DNA of 21,166 bases from the NCBI GenBank assembly GCA_046590575.1, contig JBKJUS010000049.1, positions 1 to 21,166 of the forward strand. Direction: 5' to 3'. The notes beneath the pieces are model-generated. The model made no database searches. It worked only from the letters and a program-made list of their open reading frames with translations, and had not been told where the DNA came from. Positions within the stretch are counted from its first letter, which is position 1. Each line of letters begins with the position of its first letter. This stretch comes from DATLNF01 sp046590575. GTDB lineage: Bacteria > Actinomycetota > Actinomycetes > BP-191. Shown one piece after another: positions 6,920-13,844 of the stretch. A program made the translations under genes and the position numbers.

Positions 6920-7806
6920 GCGAGAGCGGCACGGACGGTCTCAACGACGTAGTCAGGATCGAGGGCGACGTCCTCCCAGCTGAAGCGCAGATACGCCCAT
7001 CCGGCGACGGTCAGCGCGTTGCCTCGGCGGCGATCTCTGCGGTACGACGCCCGGTCGCTATGAAACTCGAATCCGTCTGCCTCCACCACCAGGCGAAAGT
7101 CGGGCCAGCACAGATCGACCCTTCCTATACGCCGACCGCCGCGACCGCGGACCACCCACTGCAGCTCAGCCGGTGCGAGCCCGTGCACGATGAGCAGCAC
7201 GCGAAGCAGCGACTCAAGCACGGACTCGCTGCGGGCGTCGCAGGTCTCGACCATTGCTCGCACCGCCCGGCGACCCCGACCCGCGGGGAGCGCGACCATC
7301 GCGCTGTAGAGGTCGGGCTTAGTCACCTTTCGGAGCCGGAGCGCGGAGTCGGCACTCGCCACCGCGACTGCGAGGGGACGGCTGCGCGCGAGATCGAAGA
7401 GGGAGCGGATCGGCGTGGTCACTTCGACACCATCGACCAGACACCGATCCGCCGCTTCCACGTCGCTGCGATGGACCTGAACGCCGTCCCGGACCAGCCC
7501 CCCGCGGACCCGATCGACCGTCGCGTGCAGCGACGTCGGCGCGACGGCCACCTCGATGCCGAGCTTGATCAGGGCGGTCTCGTGGCTGAGTACTGAGCCA
7601 AGCGTCCGGCAGACCTCCCGCAGCTCGACGTCGGATGCCGACGCCCCGACGACGACGTACCAGCCGCGGCGCACCCGACGCAGCAGACCTGCTTCGAGCG
7701 CGCGACCCAGCGCTCGGCTCCCAAGGCCCTCCTTGCCGAGTTCGTAGCGCGCCACGACAGGGCCACACCGTCGCGAGACACGTTGGAGCTTCTTCACATC
7801 GGTCAT
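6889..7806 (-). CDS. DUF559 nuclease-like protein with AbiEi-type N-terminal domain
   Basis: A 305-aa protein. The N-terminal part (about 1-55) looks like the winged-helix AbiEi antitoxin N-terminal domain (SRALGRALEAGLLRRVRRGWYVV). The middle contains the AbiEi-like SHETALIKLG and TPIRSLFDLA segments. The C-terminal part (about 192-290) is a DUF559 domain related to Vsr and PD-(D/E)XK nucleases, with Asp231 (GRVDL), Glu242 and Asp244 (VVEADG), His249 and the RDRRRGNALTVAGW segment. The start at 7806 is chosen because homology begins there; ATG at 7818 and an upstream GTG are alternatives, and none has a strong Shine-Dalgarno site. No AbiEii-type toxin is adjacent. The last 31 nt of the gene, encoding about the final ten residues, lie inside inverted-repeat copy 1. 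The biological role of this family is not established. Confidence 0.85.
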   Translation of the reverse strand: MTDVKKLQRVSRRCGPVVARYELGKEGLGSRALGRALEAGLLRRVRRGWYVVVGASASDVELREVCRTLGSVLSHETALIKLGIEVAVAPTSLHATVDRVRGGLVRDGVQVHRSDVEAADRCLVDGVEVTTPIRSLFDLARSRPLAVAVASADSALRLRKVTKPDLYSAMVALPAGRGRRAVRAMVETCDARSESVLESLLRVLLIVHGLAPAELQWVVRGRGGRRIGRVDLCWPDFRLVVEADGFEFHSDRASYRRDRRRGNALTVAGWAYLRFSWEDVALDPDYVVETVRAALADRVATQLAS

Positions 7807-7875
7807 GCCACACACCATCCGGCGCGCCGGAGGTCCGGGCGGCGATGTGCGGCCTATCTGTGGACAAGACCGACG

Positions 7876-7975
7876 CGACCAGAAGTCCACACAACTGGGT
7901 CGCTAGCCGGTGTCGCACGCAAGTCACGAGCACACGGCCGACAACCTGACGGCCGGTTGTGTGGCTAGCTGGTCG
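7876..7975. repeat. 100-nt paired inverted-repeat element, copy 2
   Basis: Layout: CGACC (7876-7880), 6 nt, CCACACAAC (7887-7895), 60 nt, GTTGTGTGG (7956-7964), 6 nt, GGTCG (7971-7975), the same spacing as copy 1. It begins 69 nt upstream of the DUF559 start and ends 92 nt before crtB. It could be an operator for the divergent DUF559 gene, a recombination end, or a nuclease target. No further copy of GTTGTGTGG-N6-GGTCG was found by eye in the window. Confidence 0.85.
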
Positions 7976-7998
7976 CGGCGCGGATGGGGTGCAGCGGC

Positions 7999-8040
7999 GG
8001 GGGTACGACGTCGGGGGTACGACGCCGGAGGTACGACGGG
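7999..8040 (+). repeat. Three 14-bp direct repeats upstream of crtB
   Basis: GGGGGTACGACGTC (7999-8012), GGGGGTACGACGCC (8013-8026) and GGAGGTACGACGGG (8027-8040) are head-to-tail with no gap. The third overlaps the expected -35 position of crtB. This resembles an iterated activator or repressor site; slippage repeats without function are the alternative. Confidence 0.6.
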
Positions 8041-8054
8041 GCCAGGCCGGGTGA

Positions 8055-8060
8055 AAGACT
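8055..8060 (+). promoter_or_regulatory. Candidate crtB -10 element
   Basis: AAGACT lies 7 nt before the crtB ATG and shares AGACT with the crtE -10 candidate. It lacks the initial T of TANNNT, and the -35 is poor, which would suit an activator-dependent promoter. Confidence 0.3.
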
Positions 8061-8067
8061 GCCGGAC

Positions 8068-9000
8068 ATGGGGTTGCTGCAGGACGCTCTGTCGCGCACG
8101 GAGCTCGCCCGGGTGACCGACCCGACTCTGCGGGCGTCGTACCTCGCGTGCAAGGAGCTCAACGCCCGACACGGCCGCACCTACTTCTTGGCCACCCTCC
8201 TGCTGCCCGCGTGGAAGCGCCCGTATGTCCATGCGCTCTACGGCTTCGCCCGGTACGCCGATGAGATCGTCGACGACCTCGGCTCCACCGCAACCGACGC
8301 GCAGAAGGCCGCCCACCTGACCACCTGGGGCGACCAGTTCCTCGCTGATGTACGGCGAGGCGAGAGCACGGACCCGGTCTGCCGGGCTGTGGTCGACACC
8401 GTGAGCCGGTGGGACATCCCGCTCGAGCACTTCGAGGCGTTCCTGCAGTCGATGCAGATGGACCTGACTGTCACCGAGTACAAGACCTACGACGACCTGA
8501 TGACCTACGTCTACGGGTCAGCGGCCGTGATCGGCCTGCAGATGGTGCCGATCCTCGAGCCGCTCGACACCTCGGCGTACGCCTACGCCGAGGACCTCGG
8601 GATCGCCTTCCAGCTGGCCAACTTCATCCGTGACGTGGGCGAGGACCTGCAGCGCGGCCGGATCTACCTGCCGCTCGAGGACCTCGAAGCCTTCGGCGTC
8701 GATCGGGCGCACCTCGGTCGGGGGGTCGTCGACGGGCCGATCCGACGACTGCTGGCCTTCGAGATCGCCCGCACTCGCGAGATCTTCCGGGCCGCCCGGC
8801 CGGGGGTCAGGCTGCTGCATCCGACCAGCCGCGACTGCATCGAAACCGCACTCACTCTCTACGGCGGCATCCTCGACGAGGTCGAGCGGGCCGACTACCA
8901 GGTCCTCGACCGGCGGGTGTCGGTCGGCCTCCCGAGAAGGGCCGTCGTGGCCGGCCGAGGCGTCCTGCGAGCGCAACGGGCCCGGCGTCGCGAAAACTAG
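8068..9000 (+). CDS. crtB: Phytoene synthase
   Basis: A 310-aa squalene/phytoene synthase family enzyme, typical length, joining two geranylgeranyl diphosphates head-to-head to make phytoene. The two Asp-rich metal-binding motifs are DEIVD at 65-69 (in YADEIVDD) and DVGED at 189-193 (in NFIRDVGEDLQRGRIYLP). The conserved QLANFIRD helix and the final helices are intact. The ATG at 8068 is chosen because family similarity starts there (MGLLQDALSRTELA) and upstream in-frame codons read through the 14-bp repeats. There is no Shine-Dalgarno site and a -10-like hexamer lies 7 nt upstream. The gene is separated from crtI by the DUF559 module, so it probably uses its own promoter. Confidence 0.95.
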   Translation: MGLLQDALSRTELARVTDPTLRASYLACKELNARHGRTYFLATLLLPAWKRPYVHALYGFARYADEIVDDLGSTATDAQKAAHLTTWGDQFLADVRRGESTDPVCRAVVDTVSRWDIPLEHFEAFLQSMQMDLTVTEYKTYDDLMTYVYGSAAVIGLQMVPILEPLDTSAYAYAEDLGIAFQLANFIRDVGEDLQRGRIYLPLEDLEAFGVDRAHLGRGVVDGPIRRLLAFEIARTREIFRAARPGVRLLHPTSRDCIETALTLYGGILDEVERADYQVLDRRVSVGLPRRAVVAGRGVLRAQRARRREN

Positions 9001-9086
9001 GCGTAGCGTCACCGGTAGCAGGTCAACCGGCCGCCCACCGCGAAGACAGCGGAGCTGCCCTTCACGTCGTCCCCCGGGAGTTCGTC

Positions 9087-10715
9087 ATGCGCGCTCGACC
9101 CACTCGCCTGTCCCGCTCCCTGGCGCTCGGTGGCCTCGCGGCGGTCGCGGTCGGCGGGGCGACCCTGTCCCAGCCCGCCACCGCCGCGACCCCCTGCCAG
9201 GCTCCGACGCGCCCGATGACCTTCGACGAGCCGGGCTACGTCGACACGACCCGCGCCGGTGGCGAGCCGATCATCTTCACCCACCCGGACGGCAGCCTGC
9301 TCTACGGCTCCCACGCGGGCACGACGCACTTCTTCGCGCCGGCCAGCGCCGACGAACAGATCGCTGCTTTCGCCGGTCAGTACCGCGGCCAGACCTACTA
9401 CTACTACTCCGAGGACCACGGGAAGTCGTGGACCTACGTCGACCGCACGCTGCCACCGGACTCCACCTTCGGCTCGGGCTTCTCCGACCCGGAGTTCGCC
9501 TTCGACAAGGCCGGCAACGTCTATGTGTCCGAGATCAACCTGGCCAACATCTCCATGTCCAAGTCCGGCGACTCCGGGCGCACCTACCAGGAGCAGAACC
9601 TCTTCGCACAAACAGTGACCGACCGGCAGTGGACTGAGGGGGACGAGGAAGACGTCGTCTACATCATCGCCAACTCCTTCGGTGGTGGCACGTTCCCGAG
9701 CCGGCCGGTGGGCAACAGCGGCCACTACCTCTACAAGAGCGTCGACGGTGGCAAGACCTTCACACCTGGCATCCCTGACGACGCCGGGCTCGGCGACATC
9801 CGCGTCGACAAGAGCGACGGCACGCTGTACGAAGCCCAGTACGCCGGCGTCGGCGGCGACCTAGTCATGCGCGCCTTCCGCGGTGCGCGCGCGGATGACA
9901 TGACTCCCGAGGACAACGTCGTCGCGGAGGGGGTCTCCATGCTCGCGCACTGGCCGACCTTCGACCTCGACCCGGCCGGCAACCTCTACATCACCTGGGA
10001 CGAGTCCGGCGAGGGCGCGCGCCCGGCCGGCATCTACTACGCCTACTCGACCGACCGAGGCAAGAAGTGGTCGGCCCCGGTCCGGCTCGACAAGGACGAG
10101 AAGACCGACATCTGGCCATGGCTTGCCGTCGGCGACGAAGGTCGGGTCGCCGTCGCCTGGTTCCAGGCCGACGTGCAGCTGCCGGCCGAGGACGCCCAGG
10201 AGCCCGGCGACCACGGCTGGACGGTCCAGGCCGCGCAGAGCCTCAACGGCCTCGGCTGCATCTCCTCCCCGGTCCCCGGCTTCCGCAACGCCACCGCAGT
10301 ACCGGATGCGATCCACACCGGCACGATCTGCCAGGGCGGCACCGTCTGCCAGGCCCAGGCGATCGACCGCCGGCTCGGCGACTACTTCAGCGTCGAGATC
10401 GCCGGCGACGGCAACCTCGTCCTCGCCTACTCCGACACCCGGATGGGCGGGCCGGTCGCCCTGCCTGGCTTCACCCGGCAGACCGACGGCCCGTCCTTCT
10501 TCGGCAAGTCGGAGCCGCGATTCGGGAGCAAGGGCGCGGTCCGGCCCGCTCCCGCGCAGCCCGGACCGCAGCGACCAGCGCCCCGCCCCGCCCCCAAGCC
10601 GGCGCCGCTGCCCGCTACCGGTGGTTCGCTGGCCGGCATCGGGCTGGCCTTGCTCACCGCGGCGGCTGGTGTGACCGCCGTACGGCGTCACCGGCGGAGC
10701 GCCATCGCGGGGTGA
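9087..10715 (+). CDS. Secreted LPATG-anchored BNR/sialidase-fold protein
   Basis: A 542-aa exported protein: signal peptide about 1-34, a beta-propeller body and a complete sortase signal with LPATG at 508-512, a hydrophobic helix and an Arg-rich tail, preceded by a Pro-Ala-rich spacer like that of the protein at 1025-3034. Four Asp boxes (S-x-D-x-G-x-x-W/F/Y) are at 108-115, 160-167, 218-225 and 321-328, as in sialidases and other BNR proteins. The catalytic Arg triad and FRIP motif of true sialidases were not recognised, so an enzymatic role is not claimed. It follows crtB by 86 nt, with a CGGGAG site before the ATG. The next gene overlaps its stop codon, so the two are translated together. 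Confidence 0.82.
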   Translation: MRARPTRLSRSLALGGLAAVAVGGATLSQPATAATPCQAPTRPMTFDEPGYVDTTRAGGEPIIFTHPDGSLLYGSHAGTTHFFAPASADEQIAAFAGQYRGQTYYYYSEDHGKSWTYVDRTLPPDSTFGSGFSDPEFAFDKAGNVYVSEINLANISMSKSGDSGRTYQEQNLFAQTVTDRQWTEGDEEDVVYIIANSFGGGTFPSRPVGNSGHYLYKSVDGGKTFTPGIPDDAGLGDIRVDKSDGTLYEAQYAGVGGDLVMRAFRGARADDMTPEDNVVAEGVSMLAHWPTFDLDPAGNLYITWDESGEGARPAGIYYAYSTDRGKKWSAPVRLDKDEKTDIWPWLAVGDEGRVAVAWFQADVQLPAEDAQEPGDHGWTVQAAQSLNGLGCISSPVPGFRNATAVPDAIHTGTICQGGTVCQAQAIDRRLGDYFSVEIAGDGNLVLAYSDTRMGGPVALPGFTRQTDGPSFFGKSEPRFGSKGAVRPAPAQPGPQRPAPRPAPKPAPLPATGGSLAGIGLALLTAAAGVTAVRRHRRSAIAG

Positions 10716-11530
10716 CCCCTCGCTCCCGATATCGCCGCTGGGCCACCCGCGGGCTCTGCGTCATCACGGCGACGAGCCTCGGGCTCGGCAGCTTCGTCGT
10801 GTACGGCGCACGCGTCACTCACCCGGTGAGCGTCACGGACGCGCTCCGGCGCTACGCGGACCGGCCCTCCTACGCCGGCCGTGCTGACGCCGAGACGAGC
10901 ACCATCGCAGGCACCCGGCCGACGGCGGGCGTCTATCGCTACACGACGGCGGGGTCATCTCGAGTCGACCTGCTCGGCATCGACCGGCGCTACCCAGCGA
11001 CGACATGGCGCGTCGTCCGACACGGTCCAGGTTGTCAGTGGGAGGAAGAGGTCCCGATCTTCGGCGAGCACGTAGAGACCTACTCCGCCTGCGCCGCCGA
11101 TGGAGACCAGCGCGACACCGGCTACGGCACTCGACTGACCTACTTCCTCGTGCCTGGTGTCGGCGACGCAACCTGCTCACCGGGCGGGACCCGGACCGGC
11201 CACACGCTTCGCAAGGGCGAGAGCAGCAGGTTCCGCTGCCTCGACCCGGCCCGCCAAGTGCGTACCGACGGCACCGCGACCTTCCTCGGTGAGGAGCGCG
11301 TCATGGTGGACGGACGCGCCACCCCCTGCCGGCGGGTTCGAGTGCTGACGGTGATGACGGGCAGCACCAGCGGGGCAGCGCTGCGCGTGCTGTGCACCGA
11401 TGCCTCGACGGGCCTGGTGCTGCACGAAACCCGCACCGTCGGGCTGACCGTGGAGAACTCCTTCGTCGGAGTCGTCCGCTACCTGGAGTCGGCCGAGTTC
11501 ACTCTGCAGTCGACCATGCCGCGGTCATAG
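10712..11530 (+). CDS. Unrecognised membrane-anchored extracytoplasmic protein
   Basis: A 272-aa protein I cannot place in a family. The GTG start overlaps the preceding stop codon in a GTGA junction, implying translational coupling with the LPATG protein. Residues about 12-33 form a hydrophobic signal anchor after a basic n-region (RSRYRRW); there is no lipobox. The rest is predicted to be outside the cell, is beta-rich, and contains several cysteines that could form disulfides (for example in GPGCQWEEE, YSACAAD, DATCSPGG and FRCLDP). No catalytic motif or metal site is obvious. The coupling suggests it works with, or on, the wall-anchored BNR protein. An in-frame reading continues upstream through the previous gene, but that is a shadow reading. 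Confidence 0.75.
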   Translation: MTPRSRYRRWATRGLCVITATSLGLGSFVVYGARVTHPVSVTDALRRYADRPSYAGRADAETSTIAGTRPTAGVYRYTTAGSSRVDLLGIDRRYPATTWRVVRHGPGCQWEEEVPIFGEHVETYSACAADGDQRDTGYGTRLTYFLVPGVGDATCSPGGTRTGHTLRKGESSRFRCLDPARQVRTDGTATFLGEERVMVDGRATPCRRVRVLTVMTGSTSGAALRVLCTDASTGLVLHETRTVGLTVENSFVGVVRYLESAEFTLQSTMPRS

Positions 11531-11606
11531 CCCTCGGCGCCCTTCCGCTACCTCGCGATCGGTGCCAGGGTGGCCAAGACCACTGCCTACCGGAGAGGAG
11601 ACGGCC

Positions 11607-11969
11607 ATGGCCGTTCTCGAGAAGCGGAACATCGACTCACCCGACGAGACCCGTAAGTTCGCGGCCAACGGGCACGCCGATGTCGTGACGCTGGGCGACT
11701 TCACCCTTGGTCGAGGCACCTTCGAGCCGGGCTGGAAGTGGTCGAACGACGTCAAGCCGATTGCCGGGACTGAGTCCTGCCAGGTGCGCCACTCCGGCGT
11801 GTGCGTATCCGGGAGCATGACGGTCCGCGCGGACGACGGCACCGAGCTCACCGTCGAGTCCGGTGACGTCTTCGTCATGGAGCCGGGTCATGACGCGTGG
11901 GTCAATGGTGCGGAGGCCTGCGTGCTCTTCGACACCGGCATCGCGCCGTACGCCAAGCCCACCGGCTGA
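11607..11969 (+). CDS. Small cupin-domain protein
   Basis: A 120-aa single-domain cupin, cytoplasmic, substrate unknown. The start follows a strong GGAGAGGAG site by 6 nt. A beta-barrel core is indicated by the FEPGWKWSNDVKP segment, by SGVCVSGSMTVRADDG, corresponding to the first cupin motif region, and by ESGDVFVMEPGHDAWVNG, corresponding to the second. The classical His cluster of motif 1 is degenerate (only the HSG and GHDAW histidines are evident), so metal binding is uncertain. It is convergent with the glycosyltransferase gene, with only 5 nt between the stop codons. Confidence 0.8.
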   Translation: MAVLEKRNIDSPDETRKFAANGHADVVTLGDFTLGRGTFEPGWKWSNDVKPIAGTESCQVRHSGVCVSGSMTVRADDGTELTVESGDVFVMEPGHDAWVNGAEACVLFDTGIAPYAKPTG

Positions 11970-11974
11970 GTGCG

Positions 11975-13099
11975 CTAACCCAGCGGCACGTCGCGGCCGC
12001 GCCAGGCCACGGCGCCGCCGCGGCGGCGCCTGGCCGCGGCCTGTAGGTGCTGCCCGGCCAGAACGGAGTCGACGACCGGAGCGGCGAGCGACGGCAGGAC
12101 GGGTTGGCGGGCGACCAGCCGCGCGGCCAGGTCGGCGCTCAGCTGCGCGACGAGGGCGACGCGCGCGATCGCACGCGTGCGCGGGGACCGAGACCAGACG
12201 AGACCCAGCGGCGCGAGGCACAGGGCGGCGCTGGCCAGTTCCGCGACGAGCGGACGCCTCTGCACAGCCGAGGTGTTCTTGAGCAGTCCCGACCACGCGC
12301 TCCGCGCGTCGTCGTACATCTGCACGGTGAACCCGTCGAAGGCGGTCGCGAGCGCCACGGTGCCACCTCGCGACTTGACCAGGCGGGCCAGCGCGACGTC
12401 TTCCACGACCTGGTCGGCCACCGCGAGGTGCCCCCCGACTGCGTCGTACGCCGTCCGCCGCACGAGCAGGCAGTGACCGACGGCGAAGACCGTGGACGAC
12501 ATCGCGTCGGCGATCCGCGCTGGGTCGGCACGCCGAGCGACCGTGAAGCCGACAGCCGGCAGCAGCCACCCGGTGAGCCGGTCGGTGGTCGTGAGGCGCC
12601 CGACTGCGCTAACAAGGTCCGCGTCGCTCTCATCGGCGGCGGCGAGCAGGCGGGCCACCAAGTCCGGCTCGACCGTCACGTCGGCGTCGACGAACCACAC
12701 CCACTCCCCGGTCGTCCCGAACGCGCCTGCAGCGCAGGCCGACGGCTTGCCGAGCCGGCCGGGAACCAGGTCGGGCGCCGAGATGACACGGACCCGCCCG
12801 TCGGCGCGGGACAGCGCCTCCGCTGCCGTGGCGTCCGAGGACCCATCATCAACGACGACGATCTCGACCACGTCTCGCCCGGATCGGCACAACGCAGCGA
12901 CGCAGTCAGCAATGTGCGCTGCCTCGTCGCGAGCGGGCACGACCACGCTGACTCGTGCGGTGCCAGGTCCGTCCGGCGGGACGTGGGGCAGCCGGTGCCG
13001 AGCCGCACCGAGCCGGGTCAGCCGTGCCAGCCGGGAGATCGTGATGGCCAGGGATCCCAGGGCAACAAGCCTCGGGAGCTCAGCGCGAAAGGGGGGCAT
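11975..13099 (-). CDS. Family 2 glycosyltransferase, probably acting on carotenoids
   Basis: A 374-aa GT-A fold glycosyltransferase with N-terminal and C-terminal hydrophobic segments suggesting membrane association. VSVVVPARDEA (51-61) is the nucleotide-binding strand, DDGSSD is at 84-89, WFVDADV contains the DxD metal motif at 138-140, and QVVEDVALAR carries the later acidic pair. The ATG at 13099 is chosen because it starts the hydrophobic N-terminal segment; it lies inside the end of crtYd (20-nt overlap), implying coupling. Longer in-frame readings are crtYd shadows. By context it could glycosylate a carotenoid, as CruC or CrtQ family enzymes do; the substrate is inferred only from neighbours. 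Confidence 0.82.
   Translation of the reverse strand: MPPFRAELPRLVALGSLAITISRLARLTRLGAARHRLPHVPPDGPGTARVSVVVPARDEAAHIADCVAALCRSGRDVVEIVVVDDGSSDATAAEALSRADGRVRVISAPDLVPGRLGKPSACAAGAFGTTGEWVWFVDADVTVEPDLVARLLAAADESDADLVSAVGRLTTTDRLTGWLLPAVGFTVARRADPARIADAMSSTVFAVGHCLLVRRTAYDAVGGHLAVADQVVEDVALARLVKSRGGTVALATAFDGFTVQMYDDARSAWSGLLKNTSAVQRRPLVAELASAALCLAPLGLVWSRSPRTRAIARVALVAQLSADLAARLVARQPVLPSLAAPVVDSVLAGQHLQAAARRRRGGAVAWRGRDVPLG
12011..12030. terminator. GC-rich 20-bp palindrome, possible bidirectional terminator
   Basis: GGCGCCGCCGCGGCGGCGCC is perfectly palindromic, and flanking CCAGGC (12002-12007) can pair with GCCTGG (12028-12033) in an alternative fold. It lies inside the 3' coding end of the glycosyltransferase (an Arg-rich stretch) and about 40 nt beyond the cupin stop, where it could end the cupin transcript. 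There is no T-run. It may simply reflect GC-rich Arg/Ala codons. Confidence 0.3.
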
Positions 13100-13418
13100 C
13101 GTCGACGCGGGCGATGCCCCGCGACGCCTCGCGACGGCCGAGCCAGACCCACCACAAGAGGGTCTGAACCACCAGCGCAAAACCGAACAACAGGTCCTCG
13201 ACCGGCGCGAAGGCGATCCGCCAGCCGAGGATGGCGTCGTCGTCGTAGGTGACGATGTCACGTCCCGTGAGGATCCCGTTGGTGACCAGCTGGAAGAAGA
13301 TGACGATCGCATAGGACACCCAGAAGATGCGCCGGCGGAGCAACCCGGTACGCAGCACGAGAAGCTCGAGCAGCAGCGTCAAGACGACACCAAGGGATGC
13401 CGCGACGGTGTATGTCAC
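13080..13418 (-). CDS. crtYd: Lycopene cyclase, second subunit (CrtYd/CrtYf type)
   Basis: A 112-aa membrane protein of the heterodimeric lycopene cyclase family, which cyclises lycopene ends to beta- or epsilon-rings. Three hydrophobic helices are visible (about 3-22, 30-50 and 70-92), and the conserved Pro-x-Glu-Asp/Glu-x-x-x-Phe motif appears as APVEDLLFGF. The GTG start at 13418 overlaps the crtYc stop codon in a GTGA junction; the longer upstream reading is a shadow of crtYc. It is followed by the overlapping glycosyltransferase. Ring type cannot be told from sequence alone. It is the lower-strand partner of the crtE-crtI-crtB block about 4 kb away. Confidence 0.88.
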   Translation of the reverse strand: MTYTVAASLGVVLTLLLELLVLRTGLLRRRIFWVSYAIVIFFQLVTNGILTGRDIVTYDDDAILGWRIAFAPVEDLLFGFALVVQTLLWWVWLGRREASRGIARVDDAPLSR

Positions 13419-13750
13419 TGGCCAAGCTCCTCGTCGCCACCGCGCCAACCGGTGGCCGCGCGCACCGCCTCGAAGGTGAGAATCGCGCAGGTCGGGATCA
13501 CGATAAAGAAGAGCAGCTCCTCGATCGGCAGGTCGCCGGGCAGCTCGATCCCGCTTGTCTGGGCCGGGTCGTAGTCCCAATGCCCGCGGGCGATCGCCCA
13601 CACATCCCAGATGACGAAGACGACGACCACCGGGAGGAGCGAGAGCAGCCAGCGGCGCGGTCGGCGGTAGACCCGCGTGTGGTAGTAGAACTCGAGTGGC
13701 AGCGTGCCAATGGCACACGCCGCAAGCACCAGGAGGTAGGCCGCCTTCAC
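13415..13750 (-). CDS. crtYc: Lycopene cyclase, first subunit (CrtYc/CrtYe type)
   Basis: A 111-aa membrane protein paired with CrtYd to form an active heterodimeric lycopene cyclase. It has three hydrophobic segments (about 3-20, 34-52, 77-95) and the family motif PIEELLFF near residues 75-82. The GTG start at 13750 follows a GCGAGG-type site by about 8 nt. The stop overlaps the crtYd start by 4 nt, as is usual for this pair. Similar names (CrtYe/CrtYf) apply to epsilon-cyclases, so the letter code is provisional. It is divergent from the Tat lipoprotein gene, with a 94-nt shared intergenic region. Confidence 0.9.
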   Translation of the reverse strand: MKAAYLLVLAACAIGTLPLEFYYHTRVYRRPRRWLLSLLPVVVVFVIWDVWAIARGHWDYDPAQTSGIELPGDLPIEELLFFIVIPTCAILTFEAVRAATGWRGGDEELGQ

Positions 13751-13783
13751 GCCGACATCCTCGCCTACGTCGGCGCTGACCGC

Positions 13784-13815
13784 GGAACCGACGGACCGGT
13801 GAGGCTCGTTAGACT
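13784..13815 (+). promoter_or_regulatory. Candidate promoter of the Tat lipoprotein (SigR/ECF-like, with an overlapping TAGACT -10)
   Basis: GGAAC (13784-13788), a 19-nt spacer and GTT (13808-13810) resemble the thiol-stress SigR/SigH consensus GGAAY-N18/19-GTT. A housekeeping-type -10, TAGACT (13810-13815), overlaps its end but lacks a good -35. The start codon is about 30 nt further on, preceded by GAGGAG. Confidence 0.35.
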
Positions 13816-13844
13816 CGCACGGCCGTCGAAATTCGAGGAGATTC

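Larger units (their letters stand above)
6820..7975. mobile_element. Candidate DUF559 module bounded by two 100-nt inverted-repeat elements
   Basis: The interval contains only the minus-strand DUF559/AbiEi-like gene between two structurally identical elements whose starts are 1056 nt apart. It lies between crtI and crtB, genes usually adjacent. The arrangement is compatible with insertion of a nuclease-encoding unit into, or duplication of, one ancestral 100-nt element. No transposase, target-site duplication or integrase is present, so mobility is inference; a self-regulated gene with operators at both ends is the alternative. Confidence 0.35.

Noticed and set aside
10067..10711. Upstream in-frame extension of the unrecognised protein (487 codons in total)
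   Set aside because: It overlaps the BNR protein in another frame, with Arg/Pro-rich shadow composition; the GTGA junction at 10712 followed by a signal anchor is the sensible start.
12047..13574. Long plus-strand ORFs antisense to the glycosyltransferase and cyclase genes
   Set aside because: They mirror genes with clear motifs on the minus strand; no domain signal of their own.
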